This document shows positions 41,110-50,373 of a DNA stretch of 64,000 nucleotides, piece by piece; position 1 is the stretch's first letter, and each line of letters opens with the position of its first letter. A program made the translations under genes and the position numbers. The stretch comes from Candidatus Hydrogenedentota bacterium (GTDB lineage Bacteria > Hydrogenedentota > Hydrogenedentia > Hydrogenedentales > CAILVY01), in the NCBI GenBank assembly GCA_029565395.1, contig JAKQOG010000088.1:26732-90731 (forward strand), in the 5' to 3' direction. Under the pieces are notes generated by a model that did no database searches, was not told where the DNA came from, and saw nothing but the letters and a program-made list of their open reading frames with translations.

Positions 41110-42810
41110 ATGAAGACCCGCAGTTTGTTGTTGTATGTTCCTGGACTACCTTTACGCATTGAATCCTTCCTGCCCCAAAGGCGTTTGGCATCTGTGGCAA
41201 GCGCGTTGTTATCCAAGGGCCATATAACTACAATTCTGGATTATGGAACCATAGAGTCGATTCGCCGCTCCACCCCCCCTGGATTGACTACCTTGGCTCA
41301 ACAAGCTTCCCAAGCCTACGAAGGGAAGCCTTCGCGCTTTCTTCCAGGATTCCTAACCGGCTATTTCCAGACACGGGGTTTTGAGGTGCTGTTGAATGAA
41401 TTTCTAGAGGGGCGGCAGCGGGAAATTGGCAGTGCCATTACGGCCTGTCAACCTCTGGATTTCGTCGGTTTCCTGGTGTTGGACCGTAGTGACCTGCGGG
41501 AGGCAATTTCGGCGAGTGAACGGCTTCGGGAGCGGATGCCGGATGTGAAACAGTTCGTCTATGGTCCATATATTGATATGTTCAGTTCCCTGATTCTATC
41601 CGTGGAAGAAGCGTTTGATTGCGCCTGTATGGGCGATGTGGAGATAGCATTGCCGCACTGGGCGGAATGTCTGCATTCCCCGGAACAATGGAATGGATTG
41701 CCCAATCTGGTTTTCCGCAACGGCCAACAGATTGTTGCAACACAGTGTGACATGTCCACCACGCTGGATCGGTTTCCCGAACCATGTTATGAGAAGGATG
41801 TCTATCCCGCGGCCCATGATATGGGAAAATTCAAGGTTTTTTCCGTGGAACAAAGCCGTGCCTGCGCATCGGCGCCCCTGCATGATTCGGAATCGCGGCT
41901 TTCAACACGCTTGGTGCGGATGCGGTCCAGCGCCGTCCTGTGTAATGAGATGCTTTCGCTGGACAAGCAATTCGGGGCGCGCGCGTTTCATATTGAAGGC
42001 AAGACCACGCCCGCGCCGCATGTAGAGCAACTGGCGCGGGATCTTAAGACCCGCGGTCTCGCAGTTCAGTACAGCCGGGAGTCGCATATACGCCATTTGG
42101 CGCCAAGTTCATTGCCCCTCCTTGCCAGTTCGGGGTGTTCCTCGGCCGGATTTCAGATTGACACGGGCAGCCAGCGTTTATTGGAGGATTTTTACGGACA
42201 TGAATTTGGCGTGACGGACGTGGAGCGGATGTTGGAGGCGTGCCGGAAGGCAGGGATTTTTACGGTCGCAGACCTGACCTATCCTTGTCCGCAGGATGAT
42301 TACCACACCCGCGCGGAAACATTACGCCTCCTGAGCCGATGCCACCCCAGTGCCGTTCGTTTGTCCATGCCGGTGCTGACACCTGGATCCACATGGATGA
42401 ACTCCGCTCCACAATTTGGATTTAAAGTGGATCATGCGGAGTATTCGCGCTGGGCGCTGGGTCATGATTCGACGCCTGCGTGGGGAGAATACAGGCCGCC
42501 GGATGTTCCCTACCGCATGTCAGGATGGACGCGGAGCCGCATTTCTTCGGAATATGCCGCATTGCTTCGGGATATTGAAGAAGAGCACATCATTATCCGC
42601 GCAACGGAGCGCGAGGGGTTGATGGCGCGTCTCTCAGGCTATGACGGCGAGGAAGGGATGTATTGCGCAATGCTGCAGCGGCGTCTCTTTGCGGCGGATG
42701 CCCGGGGGTTGATGAAGTTGGCGGGTGAATTTAACGGGCGCGCCACTGCGCCCCTGAATCTTGTGGCATTTCGCCCATTTACGCCCGTTTTGGCGGCGGT
42801 GGGCAACTAA
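41110..42810 (+). CDS. B12-binding/radical-SAM-like protein lacking the FeS cysteines
   Basis: 566 residues. The architecture follows BchE/HpnP-type proteins throughout: an N-terminal Rossmann part (SLLLYVPGLPLRIESFLPQ, then LDFVGFLVLDRSDLREAI and QFVYGPYIDM, FDCACMGDVEIAL), the linker with a PxPxY-like FPEPCY, then a barrel with GARAFHIEGK, LASSGCSSAGFQIDTGSQ (usual GVESGSQ) and PVLTPGSTW. But where C-x3-C-x2-C belongs the sequence is SRACASAPLHD: Cys252 remains while positions 256 and 259 are Pro and Asp. It cannot hold the usual 4Fe-4S cluster. Strong GGAAGGAG before ATG 41110. Probably a sensor or scaffold derived from the enzyme. Confidence 0.75.
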   Translation: MKTRSLLLYVPGLPLRIESFLPQRRLASVASALLSKGHITTILDYGTIESIRRSTPPGLTTLAQQASQAYEGKPSRFLPGFLTGYFQTRGFEVLLNEFLEGRQREIGSAITACQPLDFVGFLVLDRSDLREAISASERLRERMPDVKQFVYGPYIDMFSSLILSVEEAFDCACMGDVEIALPHWAECLHSPEQWNGLPNLVFRNGQQIVATQCDMSTTLDRFPEPCYEKDVYPAAHDMGKFKVFSVEQSRACASAPLHDSESRLSTRLVRMRSSAVLCNEMLSLDKQFGARAFHIEGKTTPAPHVEQLARDLKTRGLAVQYSRESHIRHLAPSSLPLLASSGCSSAGFQIDTGSQRLLEDFYGHEFGVTDVERMLEACRKAGIFTVADLTYPCPQDDYHTRAETLRLLSRCHPSAVRLSMPVLTPGSTWMNSAPQFGFKVDHAEYSRWALGHDSTPAWGEYRPPDVPYRMSGWTRSRISSEYAALLRDIEEEHIIIRATEREGLMARLSGYDGEEGMYCAMLQRRLFAADARGLMKLAGEFNGRATAPLNLVAFRPFTPVLAAVGN

Positions 42811-42946
42811 CCGTTGAAAAATATTCAGCGGGGTAGTGCAGGTAACAGGTAATAAGTATGGTGCGTAGCCTGTTTCAGGTTCTGCATCATGGATTTGTAA
42901 GTATAGACTGTTGGAAAACTGAAAACTGTTTGGATTTATATTCAGT

Positions 42947-44191
42947 ATGAATGCTGAACCGGTAGTGATCACAGGAATGGGCGTATTGGCCTGTAATGGC
43001 CTTGGACGCGAAGCATTTTGGAATGCGTTAAGAACCGGACAGTCAGGCATCCGCCGAATTGACCGATTCGATGCATCGGACCTGCCTTGCCAGATCGGCG
43101 GCCAGCTTTGGGACTTCAATCCCGAGGATTACATGCGAAAGAGCGTCGTCAAGCATTGGCATCGCCACGTGCATCAGGCGGTGGCCAGTGCGAAATTGGC
43201 CGTGCAGGATGCGGACTTGGCTTCAGCGGGATACGCCAGCGAGCGGATGTCGGCGGCGGTGGGCACTAGCGTGGGATCGCCGGACGAAGCCTATGAAAGC
43301 CATAAGGAAGCCTACCGGACCGGCGGTTTCAAACGGGTCAGCAAATATGCTTCTTCCGCTTTTTCCAGTCACTCGGCCACGGTTCATGTGAGCATCGATT
43401 TCGGATTGAAAGGACCCGCAATCACCATTGCCAGCGGATGCGCAACGGGATTAGACGTGTTGGCCTGGGCGGTGAATCAGATCCAAATGGGGCGGGCAGA
43501 CGCCGTCGTTGCGGGTGCAACGGAATCCCCGATATTTTCCGCGGCCATGATCTCGGCCTGTTCCCTGGGCATTCTCTCCAAACGGAATGATGAGCCGAAA
43601 AAAGCCATGCGCCCCTTCGACAAACACCGCGACGGCATTGTAATAAGCGAAGGTGCATGCACCCTGGTGTTGGAACGTGCGGATAAGGCCCGTGCGCGCG
43701 GTGCGCGCATTTTAGCCGAAGTGGCTGGAACGGGATCTTCGGCGGAAGCGTTAAGTCCGTTGATTTTGGACAGTGAAGGAAAAGGATTGGCCCGCGCGGT
43801 ACAGTCCTCGTTGGAGGATGCAGGGGTGCAGCCGCACGAGGTAGACAGCGTTTTTGCCCATGGCGTATCGCTGGAGATGTATGACCGTTCGGAAACGAAT
43901 GCCTATAAACTGGCCCTGGGCCGGGAAGCTTATCGGATCCCCTTCTCTGCGGTGAAATCGATGATTGGTCAATCCTATGCGGTGGGGGGTCTGCTCAATG
44001 TGGCGGCGGCCCTTCTGGCGCTGAATGAAGGGGTGTTGGCGCCCACCGTCAATCTGGAAGATCCGGACCCTGCCTGCGATCTCGATTATGTGCCGAATCA
44101 AGCACGGATAAATGATATTCAAACGGCCCTGGCCACCGCGATTAGCTTTGGCGGAACCCATAGCGCCGTCTTGTTGAGGCGGGCCGCATGA
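42947..44191 (+). CDS. FabF-like beta-ketoacyl synthase with Cys-His-Gln active site
   Basis: 414 residues. All FabF landmarks align: VITGMGVLACNGLG, ASGCATG (nucleophile Cys165), FAHGVS (His305), KSMIGQ and ISFGGTH. The third catalytic residue, His in KSMxGH of FabF (His340 in E. coli), is Gln342 here, and the following G-A-A-G is A-V-G-G. Cys and one His being kept, it may still load acyl groups but condense poorly, or act as a loading or chain-length partner. No acyl carrier protein or reductase is near. ATG 42947 has only a weak ribosome site; its last codons overlap the kinase gene (ATGA at 44188). Confidence 0.85.
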   Translation: MNAEPVVITGMGVLACNGLGREAFWNALRTGQSGIRRIDRFDASDLPCQIGGQLWDFNPEDYMRKSVVKHWHRHVHQAVASAKLAVQDADLASAGYASERMSAAVGTSVGSPDEAYESHKEAYRTGGFKRVSKYASSAFSSHSATVHVSIDFGLKGPAITIASGCATGLDVLAWAVNQIQMGRADAVVAGATESPIFSAAMISACSLGILSKRNDEPKKAMRPFDKHRDGIVISEGACTLVLERADKARARGARILAEVAGTGSSAEALSPLILDSEGKGLARAVQSSLEDAGVQPHEVDSVFAHGVSLEMYDRSETNAYKLALGREAYRIPFSAVKSMIGQSYAVGGLLNVAAALLALNEGVLAPTVNLEDPDPACDLDYVPNQARINDIQTALATAISFGGTHSAVLLRRAA

Positions 44192-46713
44192 GTGAGTCTT
44201 TGAACAATATAATGGTCCCCACGATTCTCCTGGCAATCTCCTGCACCTTATGCGCCTTGTTGGGCATCTTTGTATTGTTGAATAATCCCCAGCGCCGGAC
44301 ACACCGCCATTTCGCCTGGCTCACCACGAATCTCGCCCTATGGGCCTTTGGGGTCGTGATGATTATTCATTGCCACACAGAGGATTCCGCCTCTTTTTGG
44401 CTGAGAATAGCGTTCACCATAGCCGCCTTCCTTCCCGCTTCCTTTTATCAATTCATTACGGTGTTTCCTTACCAACGGTTCGTGGGCAGCCGGCCATGGC
44501 TCGCCACACTCTATGCAGGCGGAGCCGTATGCTCTCTGGCGGCCATACTGTCGCCCTGGTATGTAACAAGCATTGAGGTCTTTCCCAACAGCCCGCCGGC
44601 TGTGACCTACGGCCCGATGTTCTTTGGATTCAGCATATTGGTGGGTCTTTCGATCCTGGTATCCTCCGGCAATTTGGTCAGGAAGCTTCGGAAAACCGCC
44701 GGAATCCAACGCCGCCAGATCGAACATGTATTATTCGGCTTGGGCAGTACCGGTTTGCTGGCCTCCATCACCAATGTGTTTGCCCCTGCGTTGAAAATCG
44801 GCGCCATGGAACTCTATGGTCCCTGTTTTGTCGTGCTGATGATCACTGTTTTCGCGTATGCCATGCTGCGCTATCATCTGCTGGACATCTGGCTGATCGT
44901 ATCGCGCACCACCGTTTACGCCATTGTTATGGGCTTTGTGATCGCCACCTTCCTAGGTACCGTATCCCTCGTCCACTGGGGATTCAGCCACGGCGGACGC
45001 ACCAATGACTTTCTTACAACCGCCCTGGCGGCCCTGGTCATTGTTGTGGTCTTGCAGCCCTTGAAAGAACGGGTTCAGTTGTTGCTCGACCAGATCGTCA
45101 TGCATCGGCGGTATGATTCCAAGGCGTTAATCGAACGGATCAGCCGCAAAGCCGCCCGCTTTGTCCAGTTGGATCAGTTGCTCGAACATGTCGCGGAAGA
45201 CATTCGGCATACCGTGGGTGTCCAGTCAATACGCGTGCTGCTCGTAGGCGAAAAAGATCCCGGAACCATCATCACGGAATATTCCACATATCCGGAAGAA
45301 ATCCAAACCCGGAATATCAATCTCGACTTCCTCATGCGCTATATCGAAGGCCATCCTGAACCGATCGTGCTTGAAGAACTGCTGCACGGCCGCCCTACCA
45401 AGCAACAGATGCGTATTGCTGAAATCCTGGCGGAACTGGATGCGTTTCTCCTGGCGCCCATGAAAACCACCGCCGGAATCGTCGGCATGATCACCCTGGG
45501 GCAAAAAGCCGCACGGGACATCTATACCCACGAAGACATGGAAGTATTCGCAACCTTGGCGGTGCCCCTGGCTTCAGCCATTGAGAATGCGCGTTTGTAT
45601 CGCAAGCTTCGCGCCGTGAATCTTCATCTGGAACGGATTATGAGCAATATGCGCGGCGGTGTGATTGCCGTGGACGCGCAGGGGAATATCACCACGGTTA
45701 ACGAGGAAGCGAGGGAAATACTGGGCGACGTGAAACCGGGCATGACATTGGACGCACTGGAACCCAGCGTGGCCGGACTTCTGCGCCACACCCTGGCCCA
45801 GCAGCGCGGGATCAGTGATGCGGAAGCCGTTATCACAAGCGTTGAGGGAGAGAGTATTCCCGTGGCGATGTCGTCGTCTTGTTTTGACACTTCGGAGCAT
45901 GAGACGCTCGGCGCGATGGTGCTGATTTACAATATGACCCAGATCAAGCGCCTCGAATCGAATGTGCAGCGCGCGGATCGCCTCACCTCGATTGGAACCA
46001 TGGCCGCCGGCATGGCGCATGAGATTAAGAACCCCCTGCAATCCATTAAAACGTTCACACAACTGCTTCCCAACCGTTTTGAAGATGCTGACTTCCGCAG
46101 AACCTTTTCCGAAGTGGTGCCCCCGGAAGTGCAGCGTATTGACACCATCGTAACCCGCTTGCTGGATTTTGCCCGCATCAAACCAGTGCATTTTGCGCCG
46201 CAGAACATGCGAAAAATCCTCGAAGAGGTGCTGGCGCTGGTCGAAAACCAATTGCGCAAGGCGGATATCGAGGTAATGACGGAATTTCCCGACACGATCC
46301 AGGAAGTCAACGCCGACAACCAGCGTTTGCATCAGGTTTTTCTGAATCTGGTATTGAATGCCCTGGATGCCATGAAAGACCGGCCCGTGCGGCGCCTGAC
46401 CATTCGCCTGTATTATGATCGCACCCATTTCACCCATGAGGGCCAGCCCACTTTCTTTGATGTTCCCTGCATGCGCGTGGCGGTAATGGATACGGGATGC
46501 GGCATTTCCAAAACACATCTGGAACAGCTTTTTACGCCATTTTTCACCACCAAAGCTGATGGCAGCGGCCTCGGCCTTTCCGTGGTGCACGGCATAGTGA
46601 CAGAGCACGGCGGGGAAATTGACGTGACCAGCACCGTGGATGTTGGCACTACCTTTACCCTCACTTTCCCCTTGATGCAAGAGACCAAAGTGTTTGAAAG
46701 GGCCGGCGTATGA
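44188..46713 (+). CDS. Multi-TM sensor histidine kinase (eight TM, GAF, PAS, HisKA, HATPase)
   Basis: 841 residues. About eight TM helices in residues 1-300 form a sensor resembling the HisKA_7TM/PrsK type; GAF about 330-470; PAS about 480-590 (IMSNMRGGVIAVDAQGNITTVN); H box MAAGMAHEIKNPLQSIKTF with His611; then N box (FLNLVLNALDAM), G1 (DTGCGIS), F/G2 (FTPFFTTKADGSGLGLS). All catalytic parts are intact, so this is the active kinase of the module. Starts inside the stop of the ketosynthase gene and ends inside the start of the next gene, both by ATGA overlaps. The membrane part has no recognisable ligand pocket. Confidence 0.9.
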   Translation: MSESLNNIMVPTILLAISCTLCALLGIFVLLNNPQRRTHRHFAWLTTNLALWAFGVVMIIHCHTEDSASFWLRIAFTIAAFLPASFYQFITVFPYQRFVGSRPWLATLYAGGAVCSLAAILSPWYVTSIEVFPNSPPAVTYGPMFFGFSILVGLSILVSSGNLVRKLRKTAGIQRRQIEHVLFGLGSTGLLASITNVFAPALKIGAMELYGPCFVVLMITVFAYAMLRYHLLDIWLIVSRTTVYAIVMGFVIATFLGTVSLVHWGFSHGGRTNDFLTTALAALVIVVVLQPLKERVQLLLDQIVMHRRYDSKALIERISRKAARFVQLDQLLEHVAEDIRHTVGVQSIRVLLVGEKDPGTIITEYSTYPEEIQTRNINLDFLMRYIEGHPEPIVLEELLHGRPTKQQMRIAEILAELDAFLLAPMKTTAGIVGMITLGQKAARDIYTHEDMEVFATLAVPLASAIENARLYRKLRAVNLHLERIMSNMRGGVIAVDAQGNITTVNEEAREILGDVKPGMTLDALEPSVAGLLRHTLAQQRGISDAEAVITSVEGESIPVAMSSSCFDTSEHETLGAMVLIYNMTQIKRLESNVQRADRLTSIGTMAAGMAHEIKNPLQSIKTFTQLLPNRFEDADFRRTFSEVVPPEVQRIDTIVTRLLDFARIKPVHFAPQNMRKILEEVLALVENQLRKADIEVMTEFPDTIQEVNADNQRLHQVFLNLVLNALDAMKDRPVRRLTIRLYYDRTHFTHEGQPTFFDVPCMRVAVMDTGCGISKTHLEQLFTPFFTTKADGSGLGLSVVHGIVTEHGGEIDVTSTVDVGTTFTLTFPLMQETKVFERAGV

Positions 46714-48656
46714 ATGTTCTGCTCGTAATTTCCGGAAACAAGACCATTCGCGAGTCCTTGCGTAATGCGTTGCCCCCAGCGAATCTGTTGATCGAGGAAC
46801 CCACACTTGACAGTGCCTGCCGCCGCCTGGTCTCCATTCAGGCGGATGTGATCCTGCTGGATGACGGTCCCGCTTTGGGAGGACCCGCCCTGAGTACGCT
46901 CCGCTCGGTGGCGCCCAACATCCCTATCGTTGTATTGTCGAGCCGGGGCGACGTGATTACACAAGCCCATCTGCTCAAAGCAGGCGCGGATCATGTTCTC
47001 GTCAAACCGTTCGAATGCAGCGCATTGCTGAGCGCAGTGGATATGCTTGCCGCCCAGCGGACGGCAATCGATCAGCCATCCAGTGGAAACAATGGCTATA
47101 ATCACCCCCACAATGCGGTGATAGGCCAGCATCAAATGGCCTTGAGATGGTTGAGCCGGGCCTCCATACATGCCGACAATCCCCTGCGCCTGAGCCAGAG
47201 CCTGGTCGAGTCGGCGGCGGACATCTTCGACGCCGCGCGATGCGCCGTAGTGCTCGAAGGCGGGGATGGCGTGCGCGTGATGGCCAGTCAGGGCGTTCCC
47301 GATGCCATCACAAGGGCCTTGCGGCTCAGTTATGCCTCCGGTCTCATGCGCTATTTCGATGCGCATGCAACCCTCATTGACCGGGAAAATGCACAGCAAT
47401 TCCCCGATGTGGTCAAGGAACTGCAACTCTTGCACGCCTGCATGGCCGCACCATTATTGCGCAATGGCCGTGTATTTGGCGCAATTGCGCTTGGCGAGAA
47501 AGCCTCCGGATACCCCTACACCCAGGAAGAGCGGGAACTGCTGAGTCTGGTGGCGCGCACGACGTCCATCGCTTTTGAACGGGCGCGCATGCATAGCCAC
47601 AATCTTTCTCAACGGACGGATCTGGAAAACGTGCTGACCCATTTGCAGGCGGGCGTGGTGGTGGTGTTGGCGGACAAAACCATCGGCATGATGAACCGGC
47701 ATGCGGAAACGCTGTTGGAGCTCCGCGCCTCCGACATGCTGGGGAAGAGTGTGCAAAAGCTGGGATCGGCCTTCGCTGACACGGCCTTGCGCACCTTCGC
47801 AGAAGGAGAGGCCCGGCGGAGCTGCATACGTGATGCGGCCACGGACACCCTCCTTGACCTTCAGGCCTCCCCTATCGCCGGTGGAAGCATAGTTCTGTTG
47901 TTCAGTCCTGCCCCCGCGCCGCAAGCGGCGGCCGGCGACATTGCGCAGAGCCCGTTTTGGGAATACCTGTCGGAGCGGGTGGCGCAGGAAATAAAGAATC
48001 CCATGGTCGCCATCAACACCTTCGCGCAATTGTTGCCGCGCAAATATGACTCGGAAGATTTCCGGGACACGTTCTGCCAGGTGGTCCAGCGGGAAGTTTC
48101 GCGTATCAATGCCGTGGTGGAGACGCTTTTCGCCTTTGCGCGGAATCCAAAACTTTCCATTGAGCGGTGCAATGTGAATGACACCGTGCAGAACGTCTTA
48201 AAAACATTTGAAGAGCAATTGGCCTCCAGGACTATTCGCGTCGAAATGGATCTGGATCCTGAAGTGGCCGAGGCGCACCTGGATCAGGCGCAATTTTCAC
48301 AGGCCATGCAGAACGTCGTCCAAAACTCTCTCGATGCGATGAGTGACGGCGGGCGGTTGAAGGTAAGCACCAAAAAACAGGATGGTCAGGCGGAAATCCG
48401 GATCTCGGACAATGGCCCTGGCGTGCCAGTCCACGAGGAGAATCTCGTGTTTCTGCCTTTCTATAGCTCCAAGGAAAAGGGCATGGGATTGGGTTTAACG
48501 CTGGCCCAGCGGATAATGCAGGAACATCATGGGGAATTAAAACTCGCTGCGAACGCGGAAGGCGGAGCTGCATTCTCATTCCGCCTGCCGGTGCCGGAGC
48601 GCGGCGAGGGCACAACCAAACAAGGAACCAGCCATGAAAACGATTCTGGCGATTGA
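46710..48656 (+). CDS. Receiver-GAF-PAS-ATPase protein with phospho-acceptor His replaced by Gln
   Basis: 648 residues. Receiver domain 1-115: the acceptor Asp is present (VILLDDG, Asp51 or 52) and Lys99 too (LVKPFE), but the N-terminal acidic pair is missing (LLVISGNK). GAF about 150-295, PAS-like 300-400, then a dimerisation helix RVAQEIKNPMVAINTFAQLLP: compared with the upstream kinase (MAHEIKNPLQSIKTFTQLLP) the His is Gln426. The ATPase boxes are intact (QNVVQNSLDAM, DNGPGVP, GMGLGLTLAQRI). It cannot autophosphorylate on His in the usual way; it may act as pseudokinase, phosphatase or allosteric partner. Translationally coupled on both sides. Confidence 0.88.
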   Translation: MNVLLVISGNKTIRESLRNALPPANLLIEEPTLDSACRRLVSIQADVILLDDGPALGGPALSTLRSVAPNIPIVVLSSRGDVITQAHLLKAGADHVLVKPFECSALLSAVDMLAAQRTAIDQPSSGNNGYNHPHNAVIGQHQMALRWLSRASIHADNPLRLSQSLVESAADIFDAARCAVVLEGGDGVRVMASQGVPDAITRALRLSYASGLMRYFDAHATLIDRENAQQFPDVVKELQLLHACMAAPLLRNGRVFGAIALGEKASGYPYTQEERELLSLVARTTSIAFERARMHSHNLSQRTDLENVLTHLQAGVVVVLADKTIGMMNRHAETLLELRASDMLGKSVQKLGSAFADTALRTFAEGEARRSCIRDAATDTLLDLQASPIAGGSIVLLFSPAPAPQAAAGDIAQSPFWEYLSERVAQEIKNPMVAINTFAQLLPRKYDSEDFRDTFCQVVQREVSRINAVVETLFAFARNPKLSIERCNVNDTVQNVLKTFEEQLASRTIRVEMDLDPEVAEAHLDQAQFSQAMQNVVQNSLDAMSDGGRLKVSTKKQDGQAEIRISDNGPGVPVHEENLVFLPFYSSKEKGMGLGLTLAQRIMQEHHGELKLAANAEGGAAFSFRLPVPERGEGTTKQGTSHENDSGD

Positions 48657-50022
48657 CGATGAACTGAGCGTGCGCGAATCCTACCGCATGATTTTGAGCG
48701 GTCCCTACCGGGTTTTGCTCGCCGAGGATGCGGCCAGGGGTCTTGCAATCATTGACGAAAAACACATTGATTTGATCCTGCTCGATCTGACCATGCCCGG
48801 CATGTCGGGAATGGAATTTCTCGCTACGCTTGATGAGCGCGGCGAAGGCATTCCGGTGATTGTGGTGACCGCTTCCAATACAGTGAACGCCGCCGTGAAC
48901 GCAATCAAGCAGGGCGCCCGCGAATTTGTCATCAAACCCTTCGATGTCGACGAACTCCTCGTGCTCGTTGATCGCACCCTCGAAGATTTGCGCGAGAAGC
49001 GCGAACTTGACACGCTCCGTGAACTGGGTTCGAGCGGTTTTGAACAAATTATTGGCGAATCCCCGGCCCTGCTGCATACGCTTAACCTTGCCCGCCAGGC
49101 AATGCAGGTCGATTCCACGGTCCTTATTACCGGCGAAACCGGCACCGGAAAGGATCTGCTCGCACGCGCCATTCACTTCGGCGGACGCCGAAAAGACAAG
49201 CCCTTCGTGCCCCTGGCCTGCTGCGCGATCCCGTCCGATTTGGTGGAAAGCGAATTGTTCGGACACGTCAAAGGCGCGTTCACCGGCGCGATCGAAAACC
49301 GCGTCGGGAAAATGCAGGTGGCCGACGGCGGCACGCTCTTCCTCGATGAAATCGGGGAGATGCCTCTGGGCGCGCAGGCTACCCTGTTGCGCGTGCTCCA
49401 GGACGGTTGTTTCTATCCCGTCGGCGGCGCAAAACAAATCGAAGTCGATGTGCGGTTTATCTGCGCCACCAACCGCAACTTCACCCAGGCTATCGCCGAC
49501 AAGCTCTTCCGCGAAGACCTCTTTTACCGCATCAACGTCATTCCCCTCGAAATGCCACCCTTGCGCAAACGCCGTGAAGATATTCCCCGCCTCGCAGAAC
49601 ACTTCATCGCCAAGCACGGCCCCCGGGTCAATTCTAAAATCCGCGAATTCACCCCCGCGGCCATGGCGCGCCTCATGACCTACGAATGGCCAGGCAACGT
49701 CCGCGAAATGGAAAACACCATCGAACGCCTCCTTGTGTGCCACAGCCAGGAAAAACGCGTTCGCCCCGAACTCCTCGACGGTATTCTCCCTGCAGGGAAC
49801 ATCGAAGTCATCGATCGCCTAGAAGAACTTGACGGGTTCCCTCTCCACGAGGCCACCGCGCGTCTCGAACGCTACCTCATCGAACGCGCTCTCAAACGCA
49901 GCAACAACGTCCAATCCCGAGCCGCCGAAATCCTCGGCACCACCCGCCGCATCCTCAAATATAAAATGGACCAGCTTGGCATTGCCGCCGCCGAAGAAGA
50001 GGAGCAATCCCTTGCAAGTTAG
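48634..50022 (+). CDS. NtrC-family sigma-54-dependent response regulator
   Basis: 462 residues. The receiver has IDDE, Asp at LILLDLTMPG and Lys at VIKPFD. The AAA+ domain has Walker A GETGTGKDLLA, the sigma-54 contact loop KGAFTGA, Walker B GGTLFLDEIGEMP and the arginine-finger region. The C-terminal Fis-type HTH is RAAEILGTTRRILKYKMDQLG. A complete activator of sigma-54 RNA polymerase, phosphorylated most likely by the 44188 kinase. Start overlaps the preceding gene by 23 bases; AAGGAA upstream. Target promoters were not found: no TGGCAC-N5-TTGC element was seen in the operon leader. Confidence 0.93.
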   Translation: MKTILAIDDELSVRESYRMILSGPYRVLLAEDAARGLAIIDEKHIDLILLDLTMPGMSGMEFLATLDERGEGIPVIVVTASNTVNAAVNAIKQGAREFVIKPFDVDELLVLVDRTLEDLREKRELDTLRELGSSGFEQIIGESPALLHTLNLARQAMQVDSTVLITGETGTGKDLLARAIHFGGRRKDKPFVPLACCAIPSDLVESELFGHVKGAFTGAIENRVGKMQVADGGTLFLDEIGEMPLGAQATLLRVLQDGCFYPVGGAKQIEVDVRFICATNRNFTQAIADKLFREDLFYRINVIPLEMPPLRKRREDIPRLAEHFIAKHGPRVNSKIREFTPAAMARLMTYEWPGNVREMENTIERLLVCHSQEKRVRPELLDGILPAGNIEVIDRLEELDGFPLHEATARLERYLIERALKRSNNVQSRAAEILGTTRRILKYKMDQLGIAAAEEEEQSLAS

Positions 50023-50115
50023 TGAGGTGATTCCTTTATAGGATTGGATTTCGGACGGGTAAGGGGTAGGAAAGAAGAGAAAGAGAAAGAGAGAGGTATG
50101 AGTATGATTTGAGGT

Positions 50116-50373
50116 TTATTGAATCTTATCCTTTGGTATGGTGGTATCGGCGTTATATTCCCCATACCCCTCTTTCGCCGAAGTGATGTACTTTACCGTG
50201 GTATACGGCCCACATGATACTGTTCGGTCCCTAATCCGCTCCCAGAGCGGATCGCCTTTCAATGAGTCCTGGATTCGTTGACTTCGCGCTTCCCAGGAAC
50301 ACCCCTCGGTTTCCTTGTCAATCTCGATCCGGCGTTGCCGCATCCATTCAACCGCATCAAAGTTCTTTTTCAT
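50116..50373 (-). CDS. Small antitoxin-like partner of a PIN toxin
   Basis: 85 residues. The start MKKNFDAVEWMRQRRIEI with the following SWEARSQRI is like the short partner proteins that follow VapC-like PIN genes in many bacteria and cyanobacteria (MK.FD.V..MR..R). The latter half is unlike any domain I know. GGAGGT lies 9 bases before the ATG, which sits inside the end of the PIN remnant, so the two were one operon. The gene looks intact although its toxin is broken. Confidence 0.6.
   Translation of the reverse strand: MKKNFDAVEWMRQRRIEIDKETEGCSWEARSQRIQDSLKGDPLWERIRDRTVSCGPYTTVKYITSAKEGYGEYNADTTIPKDKIQ

Noticed and set aside
48232..49743. 503-codon minus-strand frame, and the similar one at 45574-46806
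   Set aside because: Shadows of the kinase and NtrC genes, whose domains are unambiguous on the plus strand.
44188..50022. PrsK/PrsR exosortase-type regulators
   Set aside because: The kinase has a similar layout, but the regulator ends in a typical NtrC helix (LGTTRRILKYKM), and no exosortase or PEP-CTERM protein is in the window.
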